A stretch of DNA of 51,539 bases. Origin: Betaproteobacteria bacterium (GTDB taxonomy: Bacteria; Pseudomonadota; Gammaproteobacteria; Burkholderiales; Burkholderiaceae_C). The stretch covers positions 1-51,539 of the forward strand of contig RFQA01000003.1 of NCBI GenBank assembly GCA_009925925.1, read 5' to 3'. The notes beneath the pieces are model-generated. The model did no database searches, was not told where the DNA came from, and was given only the letters and a program-made list of their open reading frames with translations. Every line of letters begins with the position of its first letter. The stretch's first letter is position 1. The position numbers were made by a program, and so were the translations under genes. Of this stretch, positions 15,936 to 24,681 are shown in pieces.

Positions 15936-17936
15936 ATGCGGTATTTCGTCACAGGGGCTACAGGGTTTATCGGCAAACGTCTGGTGAAAAAATTGTTGCA
16001 GCGCAAGGGTGCGACAGTGCACTTCCTGATTCGCAAAGAGAGTGAAGATAAAGTCGCCGACTTGCGTGAGTTCTGGGCGGTGTCCGACGCCAAATCGGCA
16101 GGGCGGGTTGTCCCGGTCTTCGGTGATTTGACGGGCAAGAAGCTGGGCGTCAGTGCAGACGCCATCAAAGCCCTCAAAGGTCAGGTTGACCACTTCTATC
16201 ACCTCGCCGCGGTGTATGACTTGGAGGCTGACGAAGAGTCGCAAATTGCCGTCAACGTCGAAGGAACCCGCAATACCGTGGAATTTGCCAAGGCCATCGA
16301 TGCCGGTCATTTCCATCACGTGTCGTCCATTGCTGCAGCGGGCCTGTATGAAGGCGTGTTTCGTGAAGACATGTTCGATGAGGCCGAGAACTACGAACAC
16401 CCGTACTTCATGACCAAGCATGAAAGCGAGAAGATTGTCCGCAAGGAATGCAAGGTTCCTTGGTCGGTGTATCGCCCGGCTATGGTGGTTGGCGACAGCC
16501 AGACCGGTGAAATGGACAAAATTGATGGGCCGTATTACTTTTTCAAGCTCATTCAGCGCATGCGGCAATTGCTTCCGCCATGGATGCCATCCATCGGTTT
16601 GGAAGGCGGTCGGGTCAACATCGTCCCCGTAGATTTTGTCGTTGATGCTTTGAACGTTATCAGCCACAAGCAGGGCATTGCCAAGCAGTGCTACCACTTG
16701 GTGGATCCGGTGGGCTACCGCGTAGGCGACGTACTGGACATCTTCAGCAAAGCGGCCCATGCCCCAAAGATGAATATCTTTGTGAATGCCGCCCTCTTGG
16801 GGTTCATTCCACGCAGCGTGACAAAGAGTCTGATGGGACTCGCGCCTGTACGTCGGGTTCGGAACGCGATCATGAAGGACCTGAGCCTGCCGGAAGACAT
16901 GCTCACCTTTATCAACTACCCCACACGCTTTGACTGCCGTGATTCTTTGGCGATGCTGAAGGGTTCGGGCGTTGAATGCCCCAACTTGAAAGACTACGCA
17001 TGGCGTTTGTGGGATTACTGGGAGCGTCACTTGGACCCCGACCTGCATATCGACCGTTCCCTGCGCGGAACCGTGGGCGGCAAAGTGGTGTTGGTGACTG
17101 GGGGCTCATCGGGCATCGGTTTGGCAGCTGCGCACAAATTTGCCGAGGCTGGCGCGACTACGATCATTTGTGGTCGGGACCTGGACAAGCTGGAAGAGGC
17201 TTGCAAGGAAGCCAAGGCGAAAGGCTATAGCTTTGTGGCTTACCCGGCGGATATTGCTGACATGGCGGACTGCGACCGTTTCGTCAAAGTGCTGATAGAG
17301 AACCATGGGGGCGTGGACTTCCTGATTAACAACGCAGGCCGCTCCATCCGCCGCGCGATCGAGTCCAGTTACGACCGTTTCCATGATTTTGAGCGCACGA
17401 TGCAGCTCAATTACTTCGGTTGCCTGCGCGTGACCATGGGCTTGTTGCCGGGCATGGTGGCCAAGAAAAAAGGGCACATCGTGAACATCAGTTCGATTGG
17501 CGTGCTGACCAATGCACCGCGCTTCAGCGCCTACGTAGCATCCAAAGCCGCTTTGGACGCTTGGACGCGTTGCGCATCCAGCGAGTTCGCAGACCAGGGC
17601 ATCAGCTTCACCACCATCAACATGCCGCTGGTGCGCACCCCCATGATCGCGCCTACCAACATTTATAACAACGTGCCCACGCTGTCACCCGAGCAAGCCG
17701 CTGACATGGTGGCTGACGCTTGCATCAGCAAGCCTGTGCGAATCGCCACACGCTTGGGCATTACCGGGCAGGTGATGCATGCGCTGGTGCCCCGCATCGC
17801 CCAGATCGCCATGAACACCAGCTTCCGCATGTTCCCGGATTCGTCTGCAGCCAAAGGGGCCAAGCCGGGCGAAAAACCGAAGTTGTCACCGGAGGCGATT
17901 GCGATGCAGCAGATGATGCGAGGCATTCACTTCTGA
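15936..17936 (+). CDS. Fatty acyl-CoA reductase, alcohol-forming, two-domain SDR fusion
   Basis: This 666-residue protein has two Rossmann reductase domains. The N-terminal domain is an extended SDR (TGATGFIGK at about residues 6-14, HHVSSIAAAG, YFMTK active-site YxxxK). The C-terminal domain is a classical SDR (VTGGSSGIG near residue 387, NNAGRSIRR, NISSIG, YVASK). From memory, the order, length and segments such as DRFHDFERTMQLNYFG and LTNAPRFSAYV closely resemble the Marinobacter fatty acyl-CoA reductase that reduces acyl-CoA through aldehyde to fatty alcohol with NADPH. The start at 15936 is supported by AGGAG at 15926-15930, against a weaker in-frame ATG at 15882. With the WS/DGAT at 10709 it would complete wax ester synthesis. 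Confidence 0.85.
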   Translation: MRYFVTGATGFIGKRLVKKLLQRKGATVHFLIRKESEDKVADLREFWAVSDAKSAGRVVPVFGDLTGKKLGVSADAIKALKGQVDHFYHLAAVYDLEADEESQIAVNVEGTRNTVEFAKAIDAGHFHHVSSIAAAGLYEGVFREDMFDEAENYEHPYFMTKHESEKIVRKECKVPWSVYRPAMVVGDSQTGEMDKIDGPYYFFKLIQRMRQLLPPWMPSIGLEGGRVNIVPVDFVVDALNVISHKQGIAKQCYHLVDPVGYRVGDVLDIFSKAAHAPKMNIFVNAALLGFIPRSVTKSLMGLAPVRRVRNAIMKDLSLPEDMLTFINYPTRFDCRDSLAMLKGSGVECPNLKDYAWRLWDYWERHLDPDLHIDRSLRGTVGGKVVLVTGGSSGIGLAAAHKFAEAGATTIICGRDLDKLEEACKEAKAKGYSFVAYPADIADMADCDRFVKVLIENHGGVDFLINNAGRSIRRAIESSYDRFHDFERTMQLNYFGCLRVTMGLLPGMVAKKKGHIVNISSIGVLTNAPRFSAYVASKAALDAWTRCASSEFADQGISFTTINMPLVRTPMIAPTNIYNNVPTLSPEQAADMVADACISKPVRIATRLGITGQVMHALVPRIAQIAMNTSFRMFPDSSAAKGAKPGEKPKLSPEAIAMQQMMRGIHF

Positions 17937-17965
17937 CATTTCTAAGGTGTCGTTAGTATTTGGCG

Positions 17966-17988
17966 TATAGAATGTTCAACCGATGAAC
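17966..17988 (+). promoter_or_regulatory. Candidate promoter -10 box and operator of the glycan locus
   Basis: TATAGAAT (17966-17973) resembles a -10 box. Immediately after it, TGTTCA (17973-17978) and TGAACA (17984-17989) are exact inverse complements with a 5-base gap. This is where an autoregulating MarR-type protein would bind, 13 bases before the start codon. No convincing -35 hexamer is visible. Confidence 0.35.
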
Positions 17989-18001
17989 AAGCTTGCGCCA
18001 T

Positions 18002-19498
18002 ATGTCTGCCTCCGCTGAAGAGTCGAGCCTCAGGGTCCTGCGCCTGCTGGAAAAAAATCCACAGCTCACCCAACGTGAGCTGGCGGTGGAGTTGGGTGTG
18101 AGTTTGGGCAAGGCCAACTACTGCGTGCAGGCGCTATTGGGCAAAGGCTTTATCAAGCTGCAGAACTTCCGCGGCAGCAACAACAAGTTGGCCTATGCGT
18201 ATTTGCTGACGCCCGCGGGCATTGCGGCCAAAAGCAGCCTAGCGGTGAGCTATTTACAAATCAAGATGGCTGAATACGAGCGCCTGCGTGCAGAGATAGA
18301 GCAGTTGCGGCATGAGGCGGGAGCTGTGACTCTGCAGGGCGGGGTCAGCACGCTGGAGGTGTCCAGTGATGAGCTCAAGGCTGCAGCCCATGCTACCTAC
18401 ACGGCAGATCCGGCCTTGTTGAAGCAGTGCCAAGTGTTTATCGTGACCGTGCCGACGCCTGTAGATACAGCGAATCGTCCGGATATGACGCCGCTAATCA
18501 AAGCCAGCGAAACCGTTGGCAAGGTAATACCCGGTGGTGCCGTAGTGATCTATGAATCAACGGTTTACCCTGGTGCTACTGAAGAAGTCTGTGTTCCTGT
18601 GCTCGAAAAGTTTTCGGGCCTCAAGTTCAATCAAGATTTTTATTGCGGCTACAGCCCAGAGCGAATCAACCCGGGTGACAAGGTCAACACGCTGACCAAA
18701 ATCAAGAAGATTACCAGCGGCAGCACCCCTGCGGTGGCTGACGCGGTAGATGCGCTCTACCGCAGCATCATCACGGCCGGTACCCACAAGGCCAGCAGTC
18801 TGAAAGTCGCCGAGGCGGCGAAGGTCATTGAGAACACCCAGCGCGACCTGAACATCGCGCTGATCAACGAGCTCTCAGTCATTTTTGCCCGTTTGGGGAT
18901 CGATACGCTGGATGTATTGGAGGCTGCGGGTAGCAAGTGGAACTTTTTGCCATTTCGCCCGGGGCTGGTGGGGGGGCACTGTATTGGCGTTGACCCTTAC
19001 TATTTGACGCACAAGGCCGAGGAGGTGGGCTATCACCCGCAAGTAATTTTGGCGGGGCGTCGCATCAACGACAACATGGCGCGCTATGTGGCGCGAAACA
19101 CCATCAAGCACATGTTGCAAAACGGTATGGATGTACCACGTTGCCGTGTGGGGGTGTTGGGTCTCACCTTTAAGGAGAACTGCCCGGACATTCGCAACAG
19201 CAAGGTAGTTGATATGGTCCGCGAGTTTCAGGGCTGGGGGGTTGAAGTTGTTGTGGCCGACGCATGGGCCGATGCTGAAGAGGTGCAGCATGAATATGGC
19301 CTCAAGCTCGGAGTCGTCGACGCGGCTCACCCCGTGGATGCGCTGGTGGTCGCTGTGGGCCACAACGAATACCGTCATTTGCTGCCCGGCGAATTGCGCA
19401 CCCTGTGCCGAGGCGACAAGCCCGTGCTGGCCGATGTGAAGAGCCTGTATGACCGCCACTCGGTTGCCGCCGCAGGCTTTACTGTGTTCCGACTGTGA
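18002..19498 (+). CDS. Chimeric ORF: EPS-associated MarR regulator fused to N-truncated UDP-sugar 6-dehydrogenase
   Basis: This 498-residue ORF joins two proteins. Residues 1 to about 105 are a winged-helix MarR-type regulator of the EPS-associated family (LRVLRLLEKNPQLTQRELAV, ANYCVQALLGKGFIKLQNF, then a coiled coil ending EIEQLRHEAG). From about residue 112 it is a TviB/WbpA-type UDP-GlcNAc 6-dehydrogenase (STLEVSSDEL, ESTVYPGATEE, SPERINPGDK, GGHCIGVDPYY with catalytic Cys327, GLTFKENCPDIRNSK). The usual first 35-40 dehydrogenase residues, with the GxGxxG NAD-binding strand, are absent. The junction lies near 18315-18348. It probably arose by a deletion removing the regulator's stop and the dehydrogenase's start. 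Oxidation of UDP-GlcNAc is doubtful; DNA binding may persist. Confidence 0.85.
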   Translation: MSASAEESSLRVLRLLEKNPQLTQRELAVELGVSLGKANYCVQALLGKGFIKLQNFRGSNNKLAYAYLLTPAGIAAKSSLAVSYLQIKMAEYERLRAEIEQLRHEAGAVTLQGGVSTLEVSSDELKAAAHATYTADPALLKQCQVFIVTVPTPVDTANRPDMTPLIKASETVGKVIPGGAVVIYESTVYPGATEEVCVPVLEKFSGLKFNQDFYCGYSPERINPGDKVNTLTKIKKITSGSTPAVADAVDALYRSIITAGTHKASSLKVAEAAKVIENTQRDLNIALINELSVIFARLGIDTLDVLEAAGSKWNFLPFRPGLVGGHCIGVDPYYLTHKAEEVGYHPQVILAGRRINDNMARYVARNTIKHMLQNGMDVPRCRVGVLGLTFKENCPDIRNSKVVDMVREFQGWGVEVVVADAWADAEEVQHEYGLKLGVVDAAHPVDALVVAVGHNEYRHLLPGELRTLCRGDKPVLADVKSLYDRHSVAAAGFTVFRL

Positions 19499-19506
19499 GT
19501 TCCGCG

Positions 19507-20565
19507 ATGAGCAATACCCCGATCACCGACCGTAAAGTCCGCTTCGCCTTGGTGGGTTGCGGCCGCATCGCCAAGAACCATTTTGACTCGATTCGCCAGC
19601 ATGCTGCGCATGCAGAGCTGGTGGACGTTTGCGACACCGATTCGGCTGCGCTGGAGCGCGCCGTTCACAGCACGAGCGCTGTAGGCCATGCCAGCCTGAC
19701 CGCCCTGCTGGAGAAAACCACAGCAGATTGTGTAGTACTGACCACGCCTAGCGGTATCCATCCGCAGCAGGCCGTTGAAGTGGCGCGAGCTGGCCGCCAT
19801 GTGCTCAGCGAGAAGCCCATGGCCACCAAATGGGAAGACGGGTTGCGCATGGTGCGTGCCTGCGAGGAAGCGGGTGTGCGCCTCTTTGTCGTCAAGCAGA
19901 ACCGCAAAAATGCTACGCTGCAATTGCTCAAACAAGCCGTGAGCCAGAAGCGCTTTGGTCAGATTTATATGGTCACCCTTAATGTGTTCTGGCAGCGGCC
20001 TCAGGCAGGATATTACGACCAAGCCAAGTGGCGCGGCACTTGGGAGCTCGATGGCGGCGCCTTCATGAACCAGGCCAGCCACTATGTGGACCTGCTGGAG
20101 TGGCTGATCGGCCCCATAGACTCCTTGCATGCATACACCGCTACGTTGGCCCGCGACATTGAAGCGGAAGACAGCGGCGTGCTCAGTGTGCGCTGGCGCA
20201 ACGGTGCTCTTGGCTCGCTGAACTGCACCATGCTGACGTACCCCAAAAATTTGGAGGGGTCCATCACCATCCTGGGAGAAAAAGGCACGGTACGTGTAGG
20301 TGGCGTGGCTGTCAATGAGATCCAAGAGTGGCAGTTTGCCGACAGCCGCCCAGAAGATGAGCAGATCAAGGCTGCCAGCTATGAGACCACTAGCGTCTAC
20401 GGCTTTGGCCATCCTCTCTACTACGACAACGTCATCAAGACCCTGCGCGGCGAAGTCGAGCCTGATGTGGATGGCCGTGAGGGCTTGAAGTCATTGGAAG
20501 TGCTGATCGCTGCCTACCGCTCAGCGCGTGATGGCGTGCGCGTGGGCTTGCCGCTGGAACTGTAA
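19507..20565 (+). CDS. wlbA: UDP-N-acetylglucosaminuronate 3-dehydrogenase, WlbA/WbpB-like (Gfo/Idh/MocA)
   Basis: This 352-residue NAD-dependent oxidoreductase should oxidise C3 of UDP-GlcNAc uronic acid to the 3-keto form, step two towards UDP-2,3-diacetamido uronic acids. The N-terminal Rossmann motif is [13 protein letters not shown], followed by the SEKPMATKW lysine motif. The WlbA-specific substrate loop [20 protein letters not shown] carries the catalytic histidine. The start at 19507 is chosen over an in-frame start at 19495 that overlaps the previous gene; neither has a strong ribosome site. It overlaps the next gene (TAATG). Its supply of UDP-GlcNAcA depends on the truncated dehydrogenase upstream or on another copy. 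Confidence 0.9.
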   Translation: MSNTPITDRKVRFALVGCGRIAKNHFDSIRQHAAHAELVDVCDTDSAALERAVHSTSAVGHASLTALLEKTTADCVVLTTPSGIHPQQAVEVARAGRHVLSEKPMATKWEDGLRMVRACEEAGVRLFVVKQNRKNATLQLLKQAVSQKRFGQIYMVTLNVFWQRPQAGYYDQAKWRGTWELDGGAFMNQASHYVDLLEWLIGPIDSLHAYTATLARDIEAEDSGVLSVRWRNGALGSLNCTMLTYPKNLEGSITILGEKGTVRVGGVAVNEIQEWQFADSRPEDEQIKAASYETTSVYGFGHPLYYDNVIKTLRGEVEPDVDGREGLKSLEVLIAAYRSARDGVRVGLPLEL

Positions 20566-21149
20566 TGAGCACAGGCTATACCGTTCACCCCACGGCCATC
20601 GTTGATGCAGGGGCGCAGATTGGCGAAGGCAGTCGCGTCTGGCACTGGGTGCATATCAGCGCGGGCGCGCGAATAGGTCGCGCCTGTTCTTTTGGACAAA
20701 ACGTCTTTGTTGGCAATGATGTGCACATCGGCAACAACGTCAAAGTACAGAACAATGTGAGCGTTTACGATGCGGTGACCCTGGAAGATGATGTGTTCTG
20801 CGGCCCCAGTATGGTGTTCACTAATGTCTATAACCCGCGCAGCGCCGTGACTCGCAAGGACGAGTACCGTCGTACCTTGATACGGCGCGGCGCGACGCTG
20901 GGCGCCAACTCCACTATTGTCTGCGGCGTCACGGTGGGGCAGTATGCCTTCGTGGGGGCTGGTGCCGTGATCAAACACGATGTACCGGACTACGCCCTGA
21001 TGGTGGGCGTGCCCGCACGTCAGATCGGCTGGATGAGCCAGCACGGCGAGCGGCTGAATTTGCCCCTAACAGGCAACGGCGAGACCGCCTGCGAGCAGAC
21101 GGGCAGGCGCTACACACTAAGCGACAGCCAATGCCGTTTGGTGGATTGA
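20565..21149 (+). CDS. wlbB: UDP-sugar 3-N-acetyltransferase, WbpD/WlbB-like
   Basis: This 194-residue left-handed beta-helix acetyltransferase has hexapeptide repeats across residues 8-150 (for example [40 protein letters not shown]). The conserved loop [11 protein letters not shown] carries residues typical of WbpD/WlbB. It should transfer acetyl from acetyl-CoA to the 3-amino group formed by the aminotransferase next door, giving UDP-GlcNAc3NAcA. Its ATG overlaps the stop of the WlbA-like gene. The C-terminal 35 residues are less conserved. In pathway order it acts after the downstream aminotransferase. Confidence 0.9.
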   Translation: MSTGYTVHPTAIVDAGAQIGEGSRVWHWVHISAGARIGRACSFGQNVFVGNDVHIGNNVKVQNNVSVYDAVTLEDDVFCGPSMVFTNVYNPRSAVTRKDEYRRTLIRRGATLGANSTIVCGVTVGQYAFVGAGAVIKHDVPDYALMVGVPARQIGWMSQHGERLNLPLTGNGETACEQTGRRYTLSDSQCRLVD

Positions 21150-21165
21150 AGACAGGAAAAATTGC

Positions 21166-22251
21166 ATGGACTTCATCGACCTCAAGAGTCAGTACCAGCG
21201 ACTCAAGCCCCAGATCGACGCCGCGATCCAGCGCGTGCTGGACCATGGCCAATACATCCTTGGCCCCGAAGTGGCTGAGCTTGAAGAAAAGCTGGCGGCC
21301 TATACCGGCGCCAAGTACTGCATCAGCGTGGCGAACGGTACTGACGCGTTGCAGATCGCGTTGATGGCATTGGGCGTGAGCCCGGGCGACGAAGTCATCA
21401 CTCCTGGTTTCACCTACATTGCCACTGCCGAAACGGTGGCCCTGCTAGGTGCCAAGCCAGTGTATGTAGACATCGACGAGCGTACCTACAACTTGGATCC
21501 GGCTTTGATCGAGGCGTCCATCACCCCGCGTACCAAGGCCATCATCCCGGTCAGCCTGTATGGCCAGTGCGCAGATTTCGACAGCATCAACGCCATCGCT
21601 GCGCGGCACGGCATTCCTGTTATCGAAGATGCCGCGCAAAGCTTTGGGGCCAGCTACAAGGGGCGTAAAAGCTGCAACCTCAGCACGATCGCCTGCGCCA
21701 GCTTTTTCCCGACCAAACCTCTGGGTTGTTATGGTGATGGCGGTGCAGTCTTTACGAGCGATGATGGCTTGGCCAAGGTGATGCGCCAAATCGCACGCCA
21801 TGGGCAGGAGCGACGCTACCATCATGTGCGGGTCGGCGTGAATAGCCGCCTCGATACTCTGCAGGCTGCAATTCTTCTGCCCAAACTTGCGATCCTGGAC
21901 GAGGAGTTGGTGCTGCGGCAAGTGGTTGCCAAGCGTTACACGGACTTGCTCGATGCGACGGACATCAGAACTACTCCTTATATCGAAGCGCACAACTACA
22001 GCGCGTGGGCACAGTACACAGTACGTGTGCAATCACGCGACTTAGTGCAGAAGAAGCTTCACGAGGCGGGTATTCCCACGGCAGTTCATTATCCAATGCC
22101 CCTGAACCAGCAGCCTGCTGTCAGAGACGACGGCGCGCGTTTGCCGGTGGGGGATCTAGTGGCGACTCAGGTACTCAGCCTTCCGATGCATCCGTGGCTT
22201 TCTTTACAAATGCAGCAACTTGTCAGCGCGACTATGGGGTGCAGCGTCTGA
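21166..22251 (+). CDS. wbpE: UDP-2-acetamido-3-oxo-glucuronate aminotransferase, WbpE/WlbC-like
   Basis: This 361-residue PLP enzyme of the DegT/DnrJ/EryC1 family should aminate the 3-keto sugar from the WlbA-like enzyme using glutamate. The N-terminus FIDLKSQYQRLKPQID and LGPEVAELEEKLA are typical of WbpE. The PLP lysine is Lys184 in FFPTKPLGCYGDGGA, and GASYKGRKS and NSRLDTLQAAIL are further family markers. Together with the two genes before it this makes the core of UDP-2,3-diacetamido-2,3-dideoxy-glucuronate synthesis. No WbpI-type 2-epimerase was found in the window. The composition shifts to lower G+C right after this gene. Confidence 0.92.
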   Translation: MDFIDLKSQYQRLKPQIDAAIQRVLDHGQYILGPEVAELEEKLAAYTGAKYCISVANGTDALQIALMALGVSPGDEVITPGFTYIATAETVALLGAKPVYVDIDERTYNLDPALIEASITPRTKAIIPVSLYGQCADFDSINAIAARHGIPVIEDAAQSFGASYKGRKSCNLSTIACASFFPTKPLGCYGDGGAVFTSDDGLAKVMRQIARHGQERRYHHVRVGVNSRLDTLQAAILLPKLAILDEELVLRQVVAKRYTDLLDATDIRTTPYIEAHNYSAWAQYTVRVQSRDLVQKKLHEAGIPTAVHYPMPLNQQPAVRDDGARLPVGDLVATQVLSLPMHPWLSLQMQQLVSATMGCSV

Positions 22252-22261
22252 CGCAGTTTCC

Positions 22262-23692
22262 ATGCAAATTAAAGGGCTTTCCCTGCAAGTTTCGCTATTC
22301 AGAAGGTTTCCAGTCCTGTCCATAATGTCTGGCGGAGCCTTGGCGCAAGGATTGCAGCTACTAGCGTATCCCGTAATCGCTCGGTTGTTTTTGCCGCAGG
22401 AATTAGGGAGCTATTGGAGTGCCATGGGAGTAATCACCGTATTGGTGGCGATATTCACATTACAACTTGAAGGAGCTATTCTCGGTGCGCGGTCCCAGCA
22501 AGTGCCACTTCTGATGCAAGTGGTATTCTGGATACTGGGTGCTGCAGCGTCAATTATCCTTTTGCTTGTGGTTCTACTGAAAGTTATCTTTCCGCCGGCG
22601 GAATGGTCGCATGATGTGTGGTGGCTTGCGTGGTACTGTCCAATCGCATTGCTGACACACGGCATGTATGCGGTCGGTGTTACCCGAGCAACTCGTTTTA
22701 GGGAGTACAGTCGTCTTGGTTTGGCTTACCTGACGATTGTCCTCGTTGCGGTCTGTATTCAGATTGTCGCCGGCTACGCGGGGCTGGGAGTCTTGGGATT
22801 GGTGTTGGGTGATTTGCTCGCTAGACTGCTTGGAGTTTGGGTTCTTTTGTGGCGGTCATTCGCAATTACGATGCCGCAGTTGAGTCGGATCCGACGAGTT
22901 CTTGTGAGATTTCGCCGCTTTCCCCTCCTGATGGGGCCGGCGACTATATTGAATACAGTTAGCCAAAACTTTCAAAGTATCTTCTTTCCATTGCTATTCG
23001 GCAACAGTCAGGCCGGTCAACTGGGTATGGCCACCAGGTTGGCTGCTTCGCCTGCGGGATTAGTTACTGGCGCAGTCAGCCAAGTATTCAGCGGGGAACT
23101 TGCAGCGCGTCGCGAACAGCCAACTGAACAGCGAAGGTTAGTACTTGACACACTATACCTTTCGACCATGGTTGCGCTGCCATTTGGGATAGGTGTGGCA
23201 GTGTGTGCCGAAGTCTTGATTCCACTGGTTTTAGGTGATTCTTGGAGAGTCGCTGGTGAATATGCGTCTATCCTATCGGCGGGTATTGCAATGTCGATGA
23301 TAGTATCCCCAATCAGTTCCATTGTTATCGTTCGAAACTCACTGTCCACCGCATTTTTCTTTGCATTGGCTGAGTTATTCATGAGAGGCCTGCCCTTTGC
23401 ATTGGCAGCTATGGACAAAATTACTTCTCCAACATCGGCAGTGGTGTGTATCTCAGTGGGAAATATGGCTCTGTATGCCTTAGGACTGGCCCGAATGGCA
23501 AGGCTCGTTGAGGTGTCTGTGTCTTCCTATTGTAGGCGCGTTGGTTGGTTAGTGGCGGTGTCGCTAATTTCCTTCGCTCCCGCTGCTGTAACCCGCATTC
23601 AAGGGGAGGAACCTATTTTGGTAATCGTTTTGTCTGGTGTCGGGTTGCTAGTTTATTTGGTGCTTGTATCAGTGTTTCGCCCAGAGAAATGA
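22262..23692 (+). CDS. wzx: Wzx-like oligosaccharide flippase
   Basis: This 476-residue polytopic membrane protein of the MATE/MOP superfamily has about 12 hydrophobic segments and short basic loops. The N-terminal LSIMSGGALAQGLQLLAYPVIARLFLPQELG pattern (GGxxxQxxxxxxxPxxxRLFxPxxxG) is typical of polysaccharide flippases. It should move undecaprenyl-linked oligosaccharide across the inner membrane. The start at 22262 is chosen because an upstream in-frame start lies inside the previous gene and adds an out-of-family tail; the ribosome site is poor. Its base composition is clearly more A+T-rich than the flanking genes, which points to separate acquisition. Its stop overlaps the next start (ATGA). 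Confidence 0.88.
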   Translation: MQIKGLSLQVSLFRRFPVLSIMSGGALAQGLQLLAYPVIARLFLPQELGSYWSAMGVITVLVAIFTLQLEGAILGARSQQVPLLMQVVFWILGAAASIILLLVVLLKVIFPPAEWSHDVWWLAWYCPIALLTHGMYAVGVTRATRFREYSRLGLAYLTIVLVAVCIQIVAGYAGLGVLGLVLGDLLARLLGVWVLLWRSFAITMPQLSRIRRVLVRFRRFPLLMGPATILNTVSQNFQSIFFPLLFGNSQAGQLGMATRLAASPAGLVTGAVSQVFSGELAARREQPTEQRRLVLDTLYLSTMVALPFGIGVAVCAEVLIPLVLGDSWRVAGEYASILSAGIAMSMIVSPISSIVIVRNSLSTAFFFALAELFMRGLPFALAAMDKITSPTSAVVCISVGNMALYALGLARMARLVEVSVSSYCRRVGWLVAVSLISFAPAAVTRIQGEEPILVIVLSGVGLLVYLVLVSVFRPEK

Positions 23693-24681
23693 AAACACTT
23701 CGGTTATTTTTGTATGGAGACGACTGGGTGCAGCACTTAGCGCACGTAATTAATATGCGTCCTGACCTTGGAATAACTGCAGACTATTGCGAATATCCGG
23801 AAATCAGGCCCTGGCGCATTCTTGCGAAGGTGCTAGCTGCGGACGTCCTTATACGTGTCGGGGTTAGGCCGGGCGCACGTGGTAAGCGTTTGTATTTGCT
23901 TGATTGCATGTGGTGGGTTTTTCAGCGGATATTTTGGACCAAGCAGACAATTTACTACTGGATTGGAACAGATGTGCTGGATGCTGTCAGAGAGCGTCAG
24001 CTTGATAACAAAGTCCGTTTTGTTGATTCCATCCAGCGTGGACGACATTTTGCTAACGCGCCTTGGTTGGCAGCAGAATTACGTGGCTTGGGTATTGAAA
24101 GCGATCTTGTCCTTTTCCCCGTGGGCAAGGTATTTCCTCCAGAAGAGTCGTATATCGAATGGCCATCTTTGTTCACGGTATTGACTTACATTCCGGACGG
24201 AAGAGCTGAATTCTATGGTGGCAGTGCATTTGCTATGGCGGCGCGGCTTATGCCCAACGTGCGTTTTTTGGTCGTTGGGGGACAAGGGAAATGGCTGACT
24301 GACCCGCCGCCAAATCTTAAATTCCTCGGTTATGTTGAGGACATGAGACCAATTCTGAATGAAGCGCATGTGGTGGTACGACAGGTAGAACACGATGCAA
24401 TCGGGGGCACAGTTCGAGAGGGTTTATTCTTTGCTCGATATGTTGTCTACTCGTACCCTCTCCCACATACTTCGCTCTCTAGGTGGGGTGATGCTGTTAG
24501 TCTTCACGCCACTCTTGTTGGCTGGCATGAACTGTTTGAGTCGGGCGGATTGAGTCCGAACTGGGAAGGCCGCCGGTATGCCATTGCCGCTTGGGATCCA
24601 GAGCGGTTGCTTGAGGGATTCGCTGAAGCATTGATGCGAGTGAGCGCGCCGCAAGCGGAACGAAGGGAGGGGCAATCGTGA
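23689..24681 (+). CDS. Glycosyltransferase, GT4-like
   Basis: This 330-residue protein has a two-domain Rossmann layout suggestive of GT-B glycosyltransferases. The N-terminal part starts KTLRLFLYGDDWVQHL. The C-terminal donor site has PNVRFLVVGGQG, NLKFLGYVEDMRPILNEAHVVVRQ and GGTVREGLFFARYVVYSYP, the last holding the usual glutamate. The start at 23689 overlaps the flippase stop by four bases; a longer in-frame extension would run inside the flippase gene and is not credible. It shares the A+T-rich composition of the flippase. Donor and acceptor sugars are unknown. Its stop overlaps the HisH-like gene. Confidence 0.8.
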   Translation: MKTLRLFLYGDDWVQHLAHVINMRPDLGITADYCEYPEIRPWRILAKVLAADVLIRVGVRPGARGKRLYLLDCMWWVFQRIFWTKQTIYYWIGTDVLDAVRERQLDNKVRFVDSIQRGRHFANAPWLAAELRGLGIESDLVLFPVGKVFPPEESYIEWPSLFTVLTYIPDGRAEFYGGSAFAMAARLMPNVRFLVVGGQGKWLTDPPPNLKFLGYVEDMRPILNEAHVVVRQVEHDAIGGTVREGLFFARYVVYSYPLPHTSLSRWGDAVSLHATLVGWHELFESGGLSPNWEGRRYAIAAWDPERLLEGFAEALMRVSAPQAERREGQS

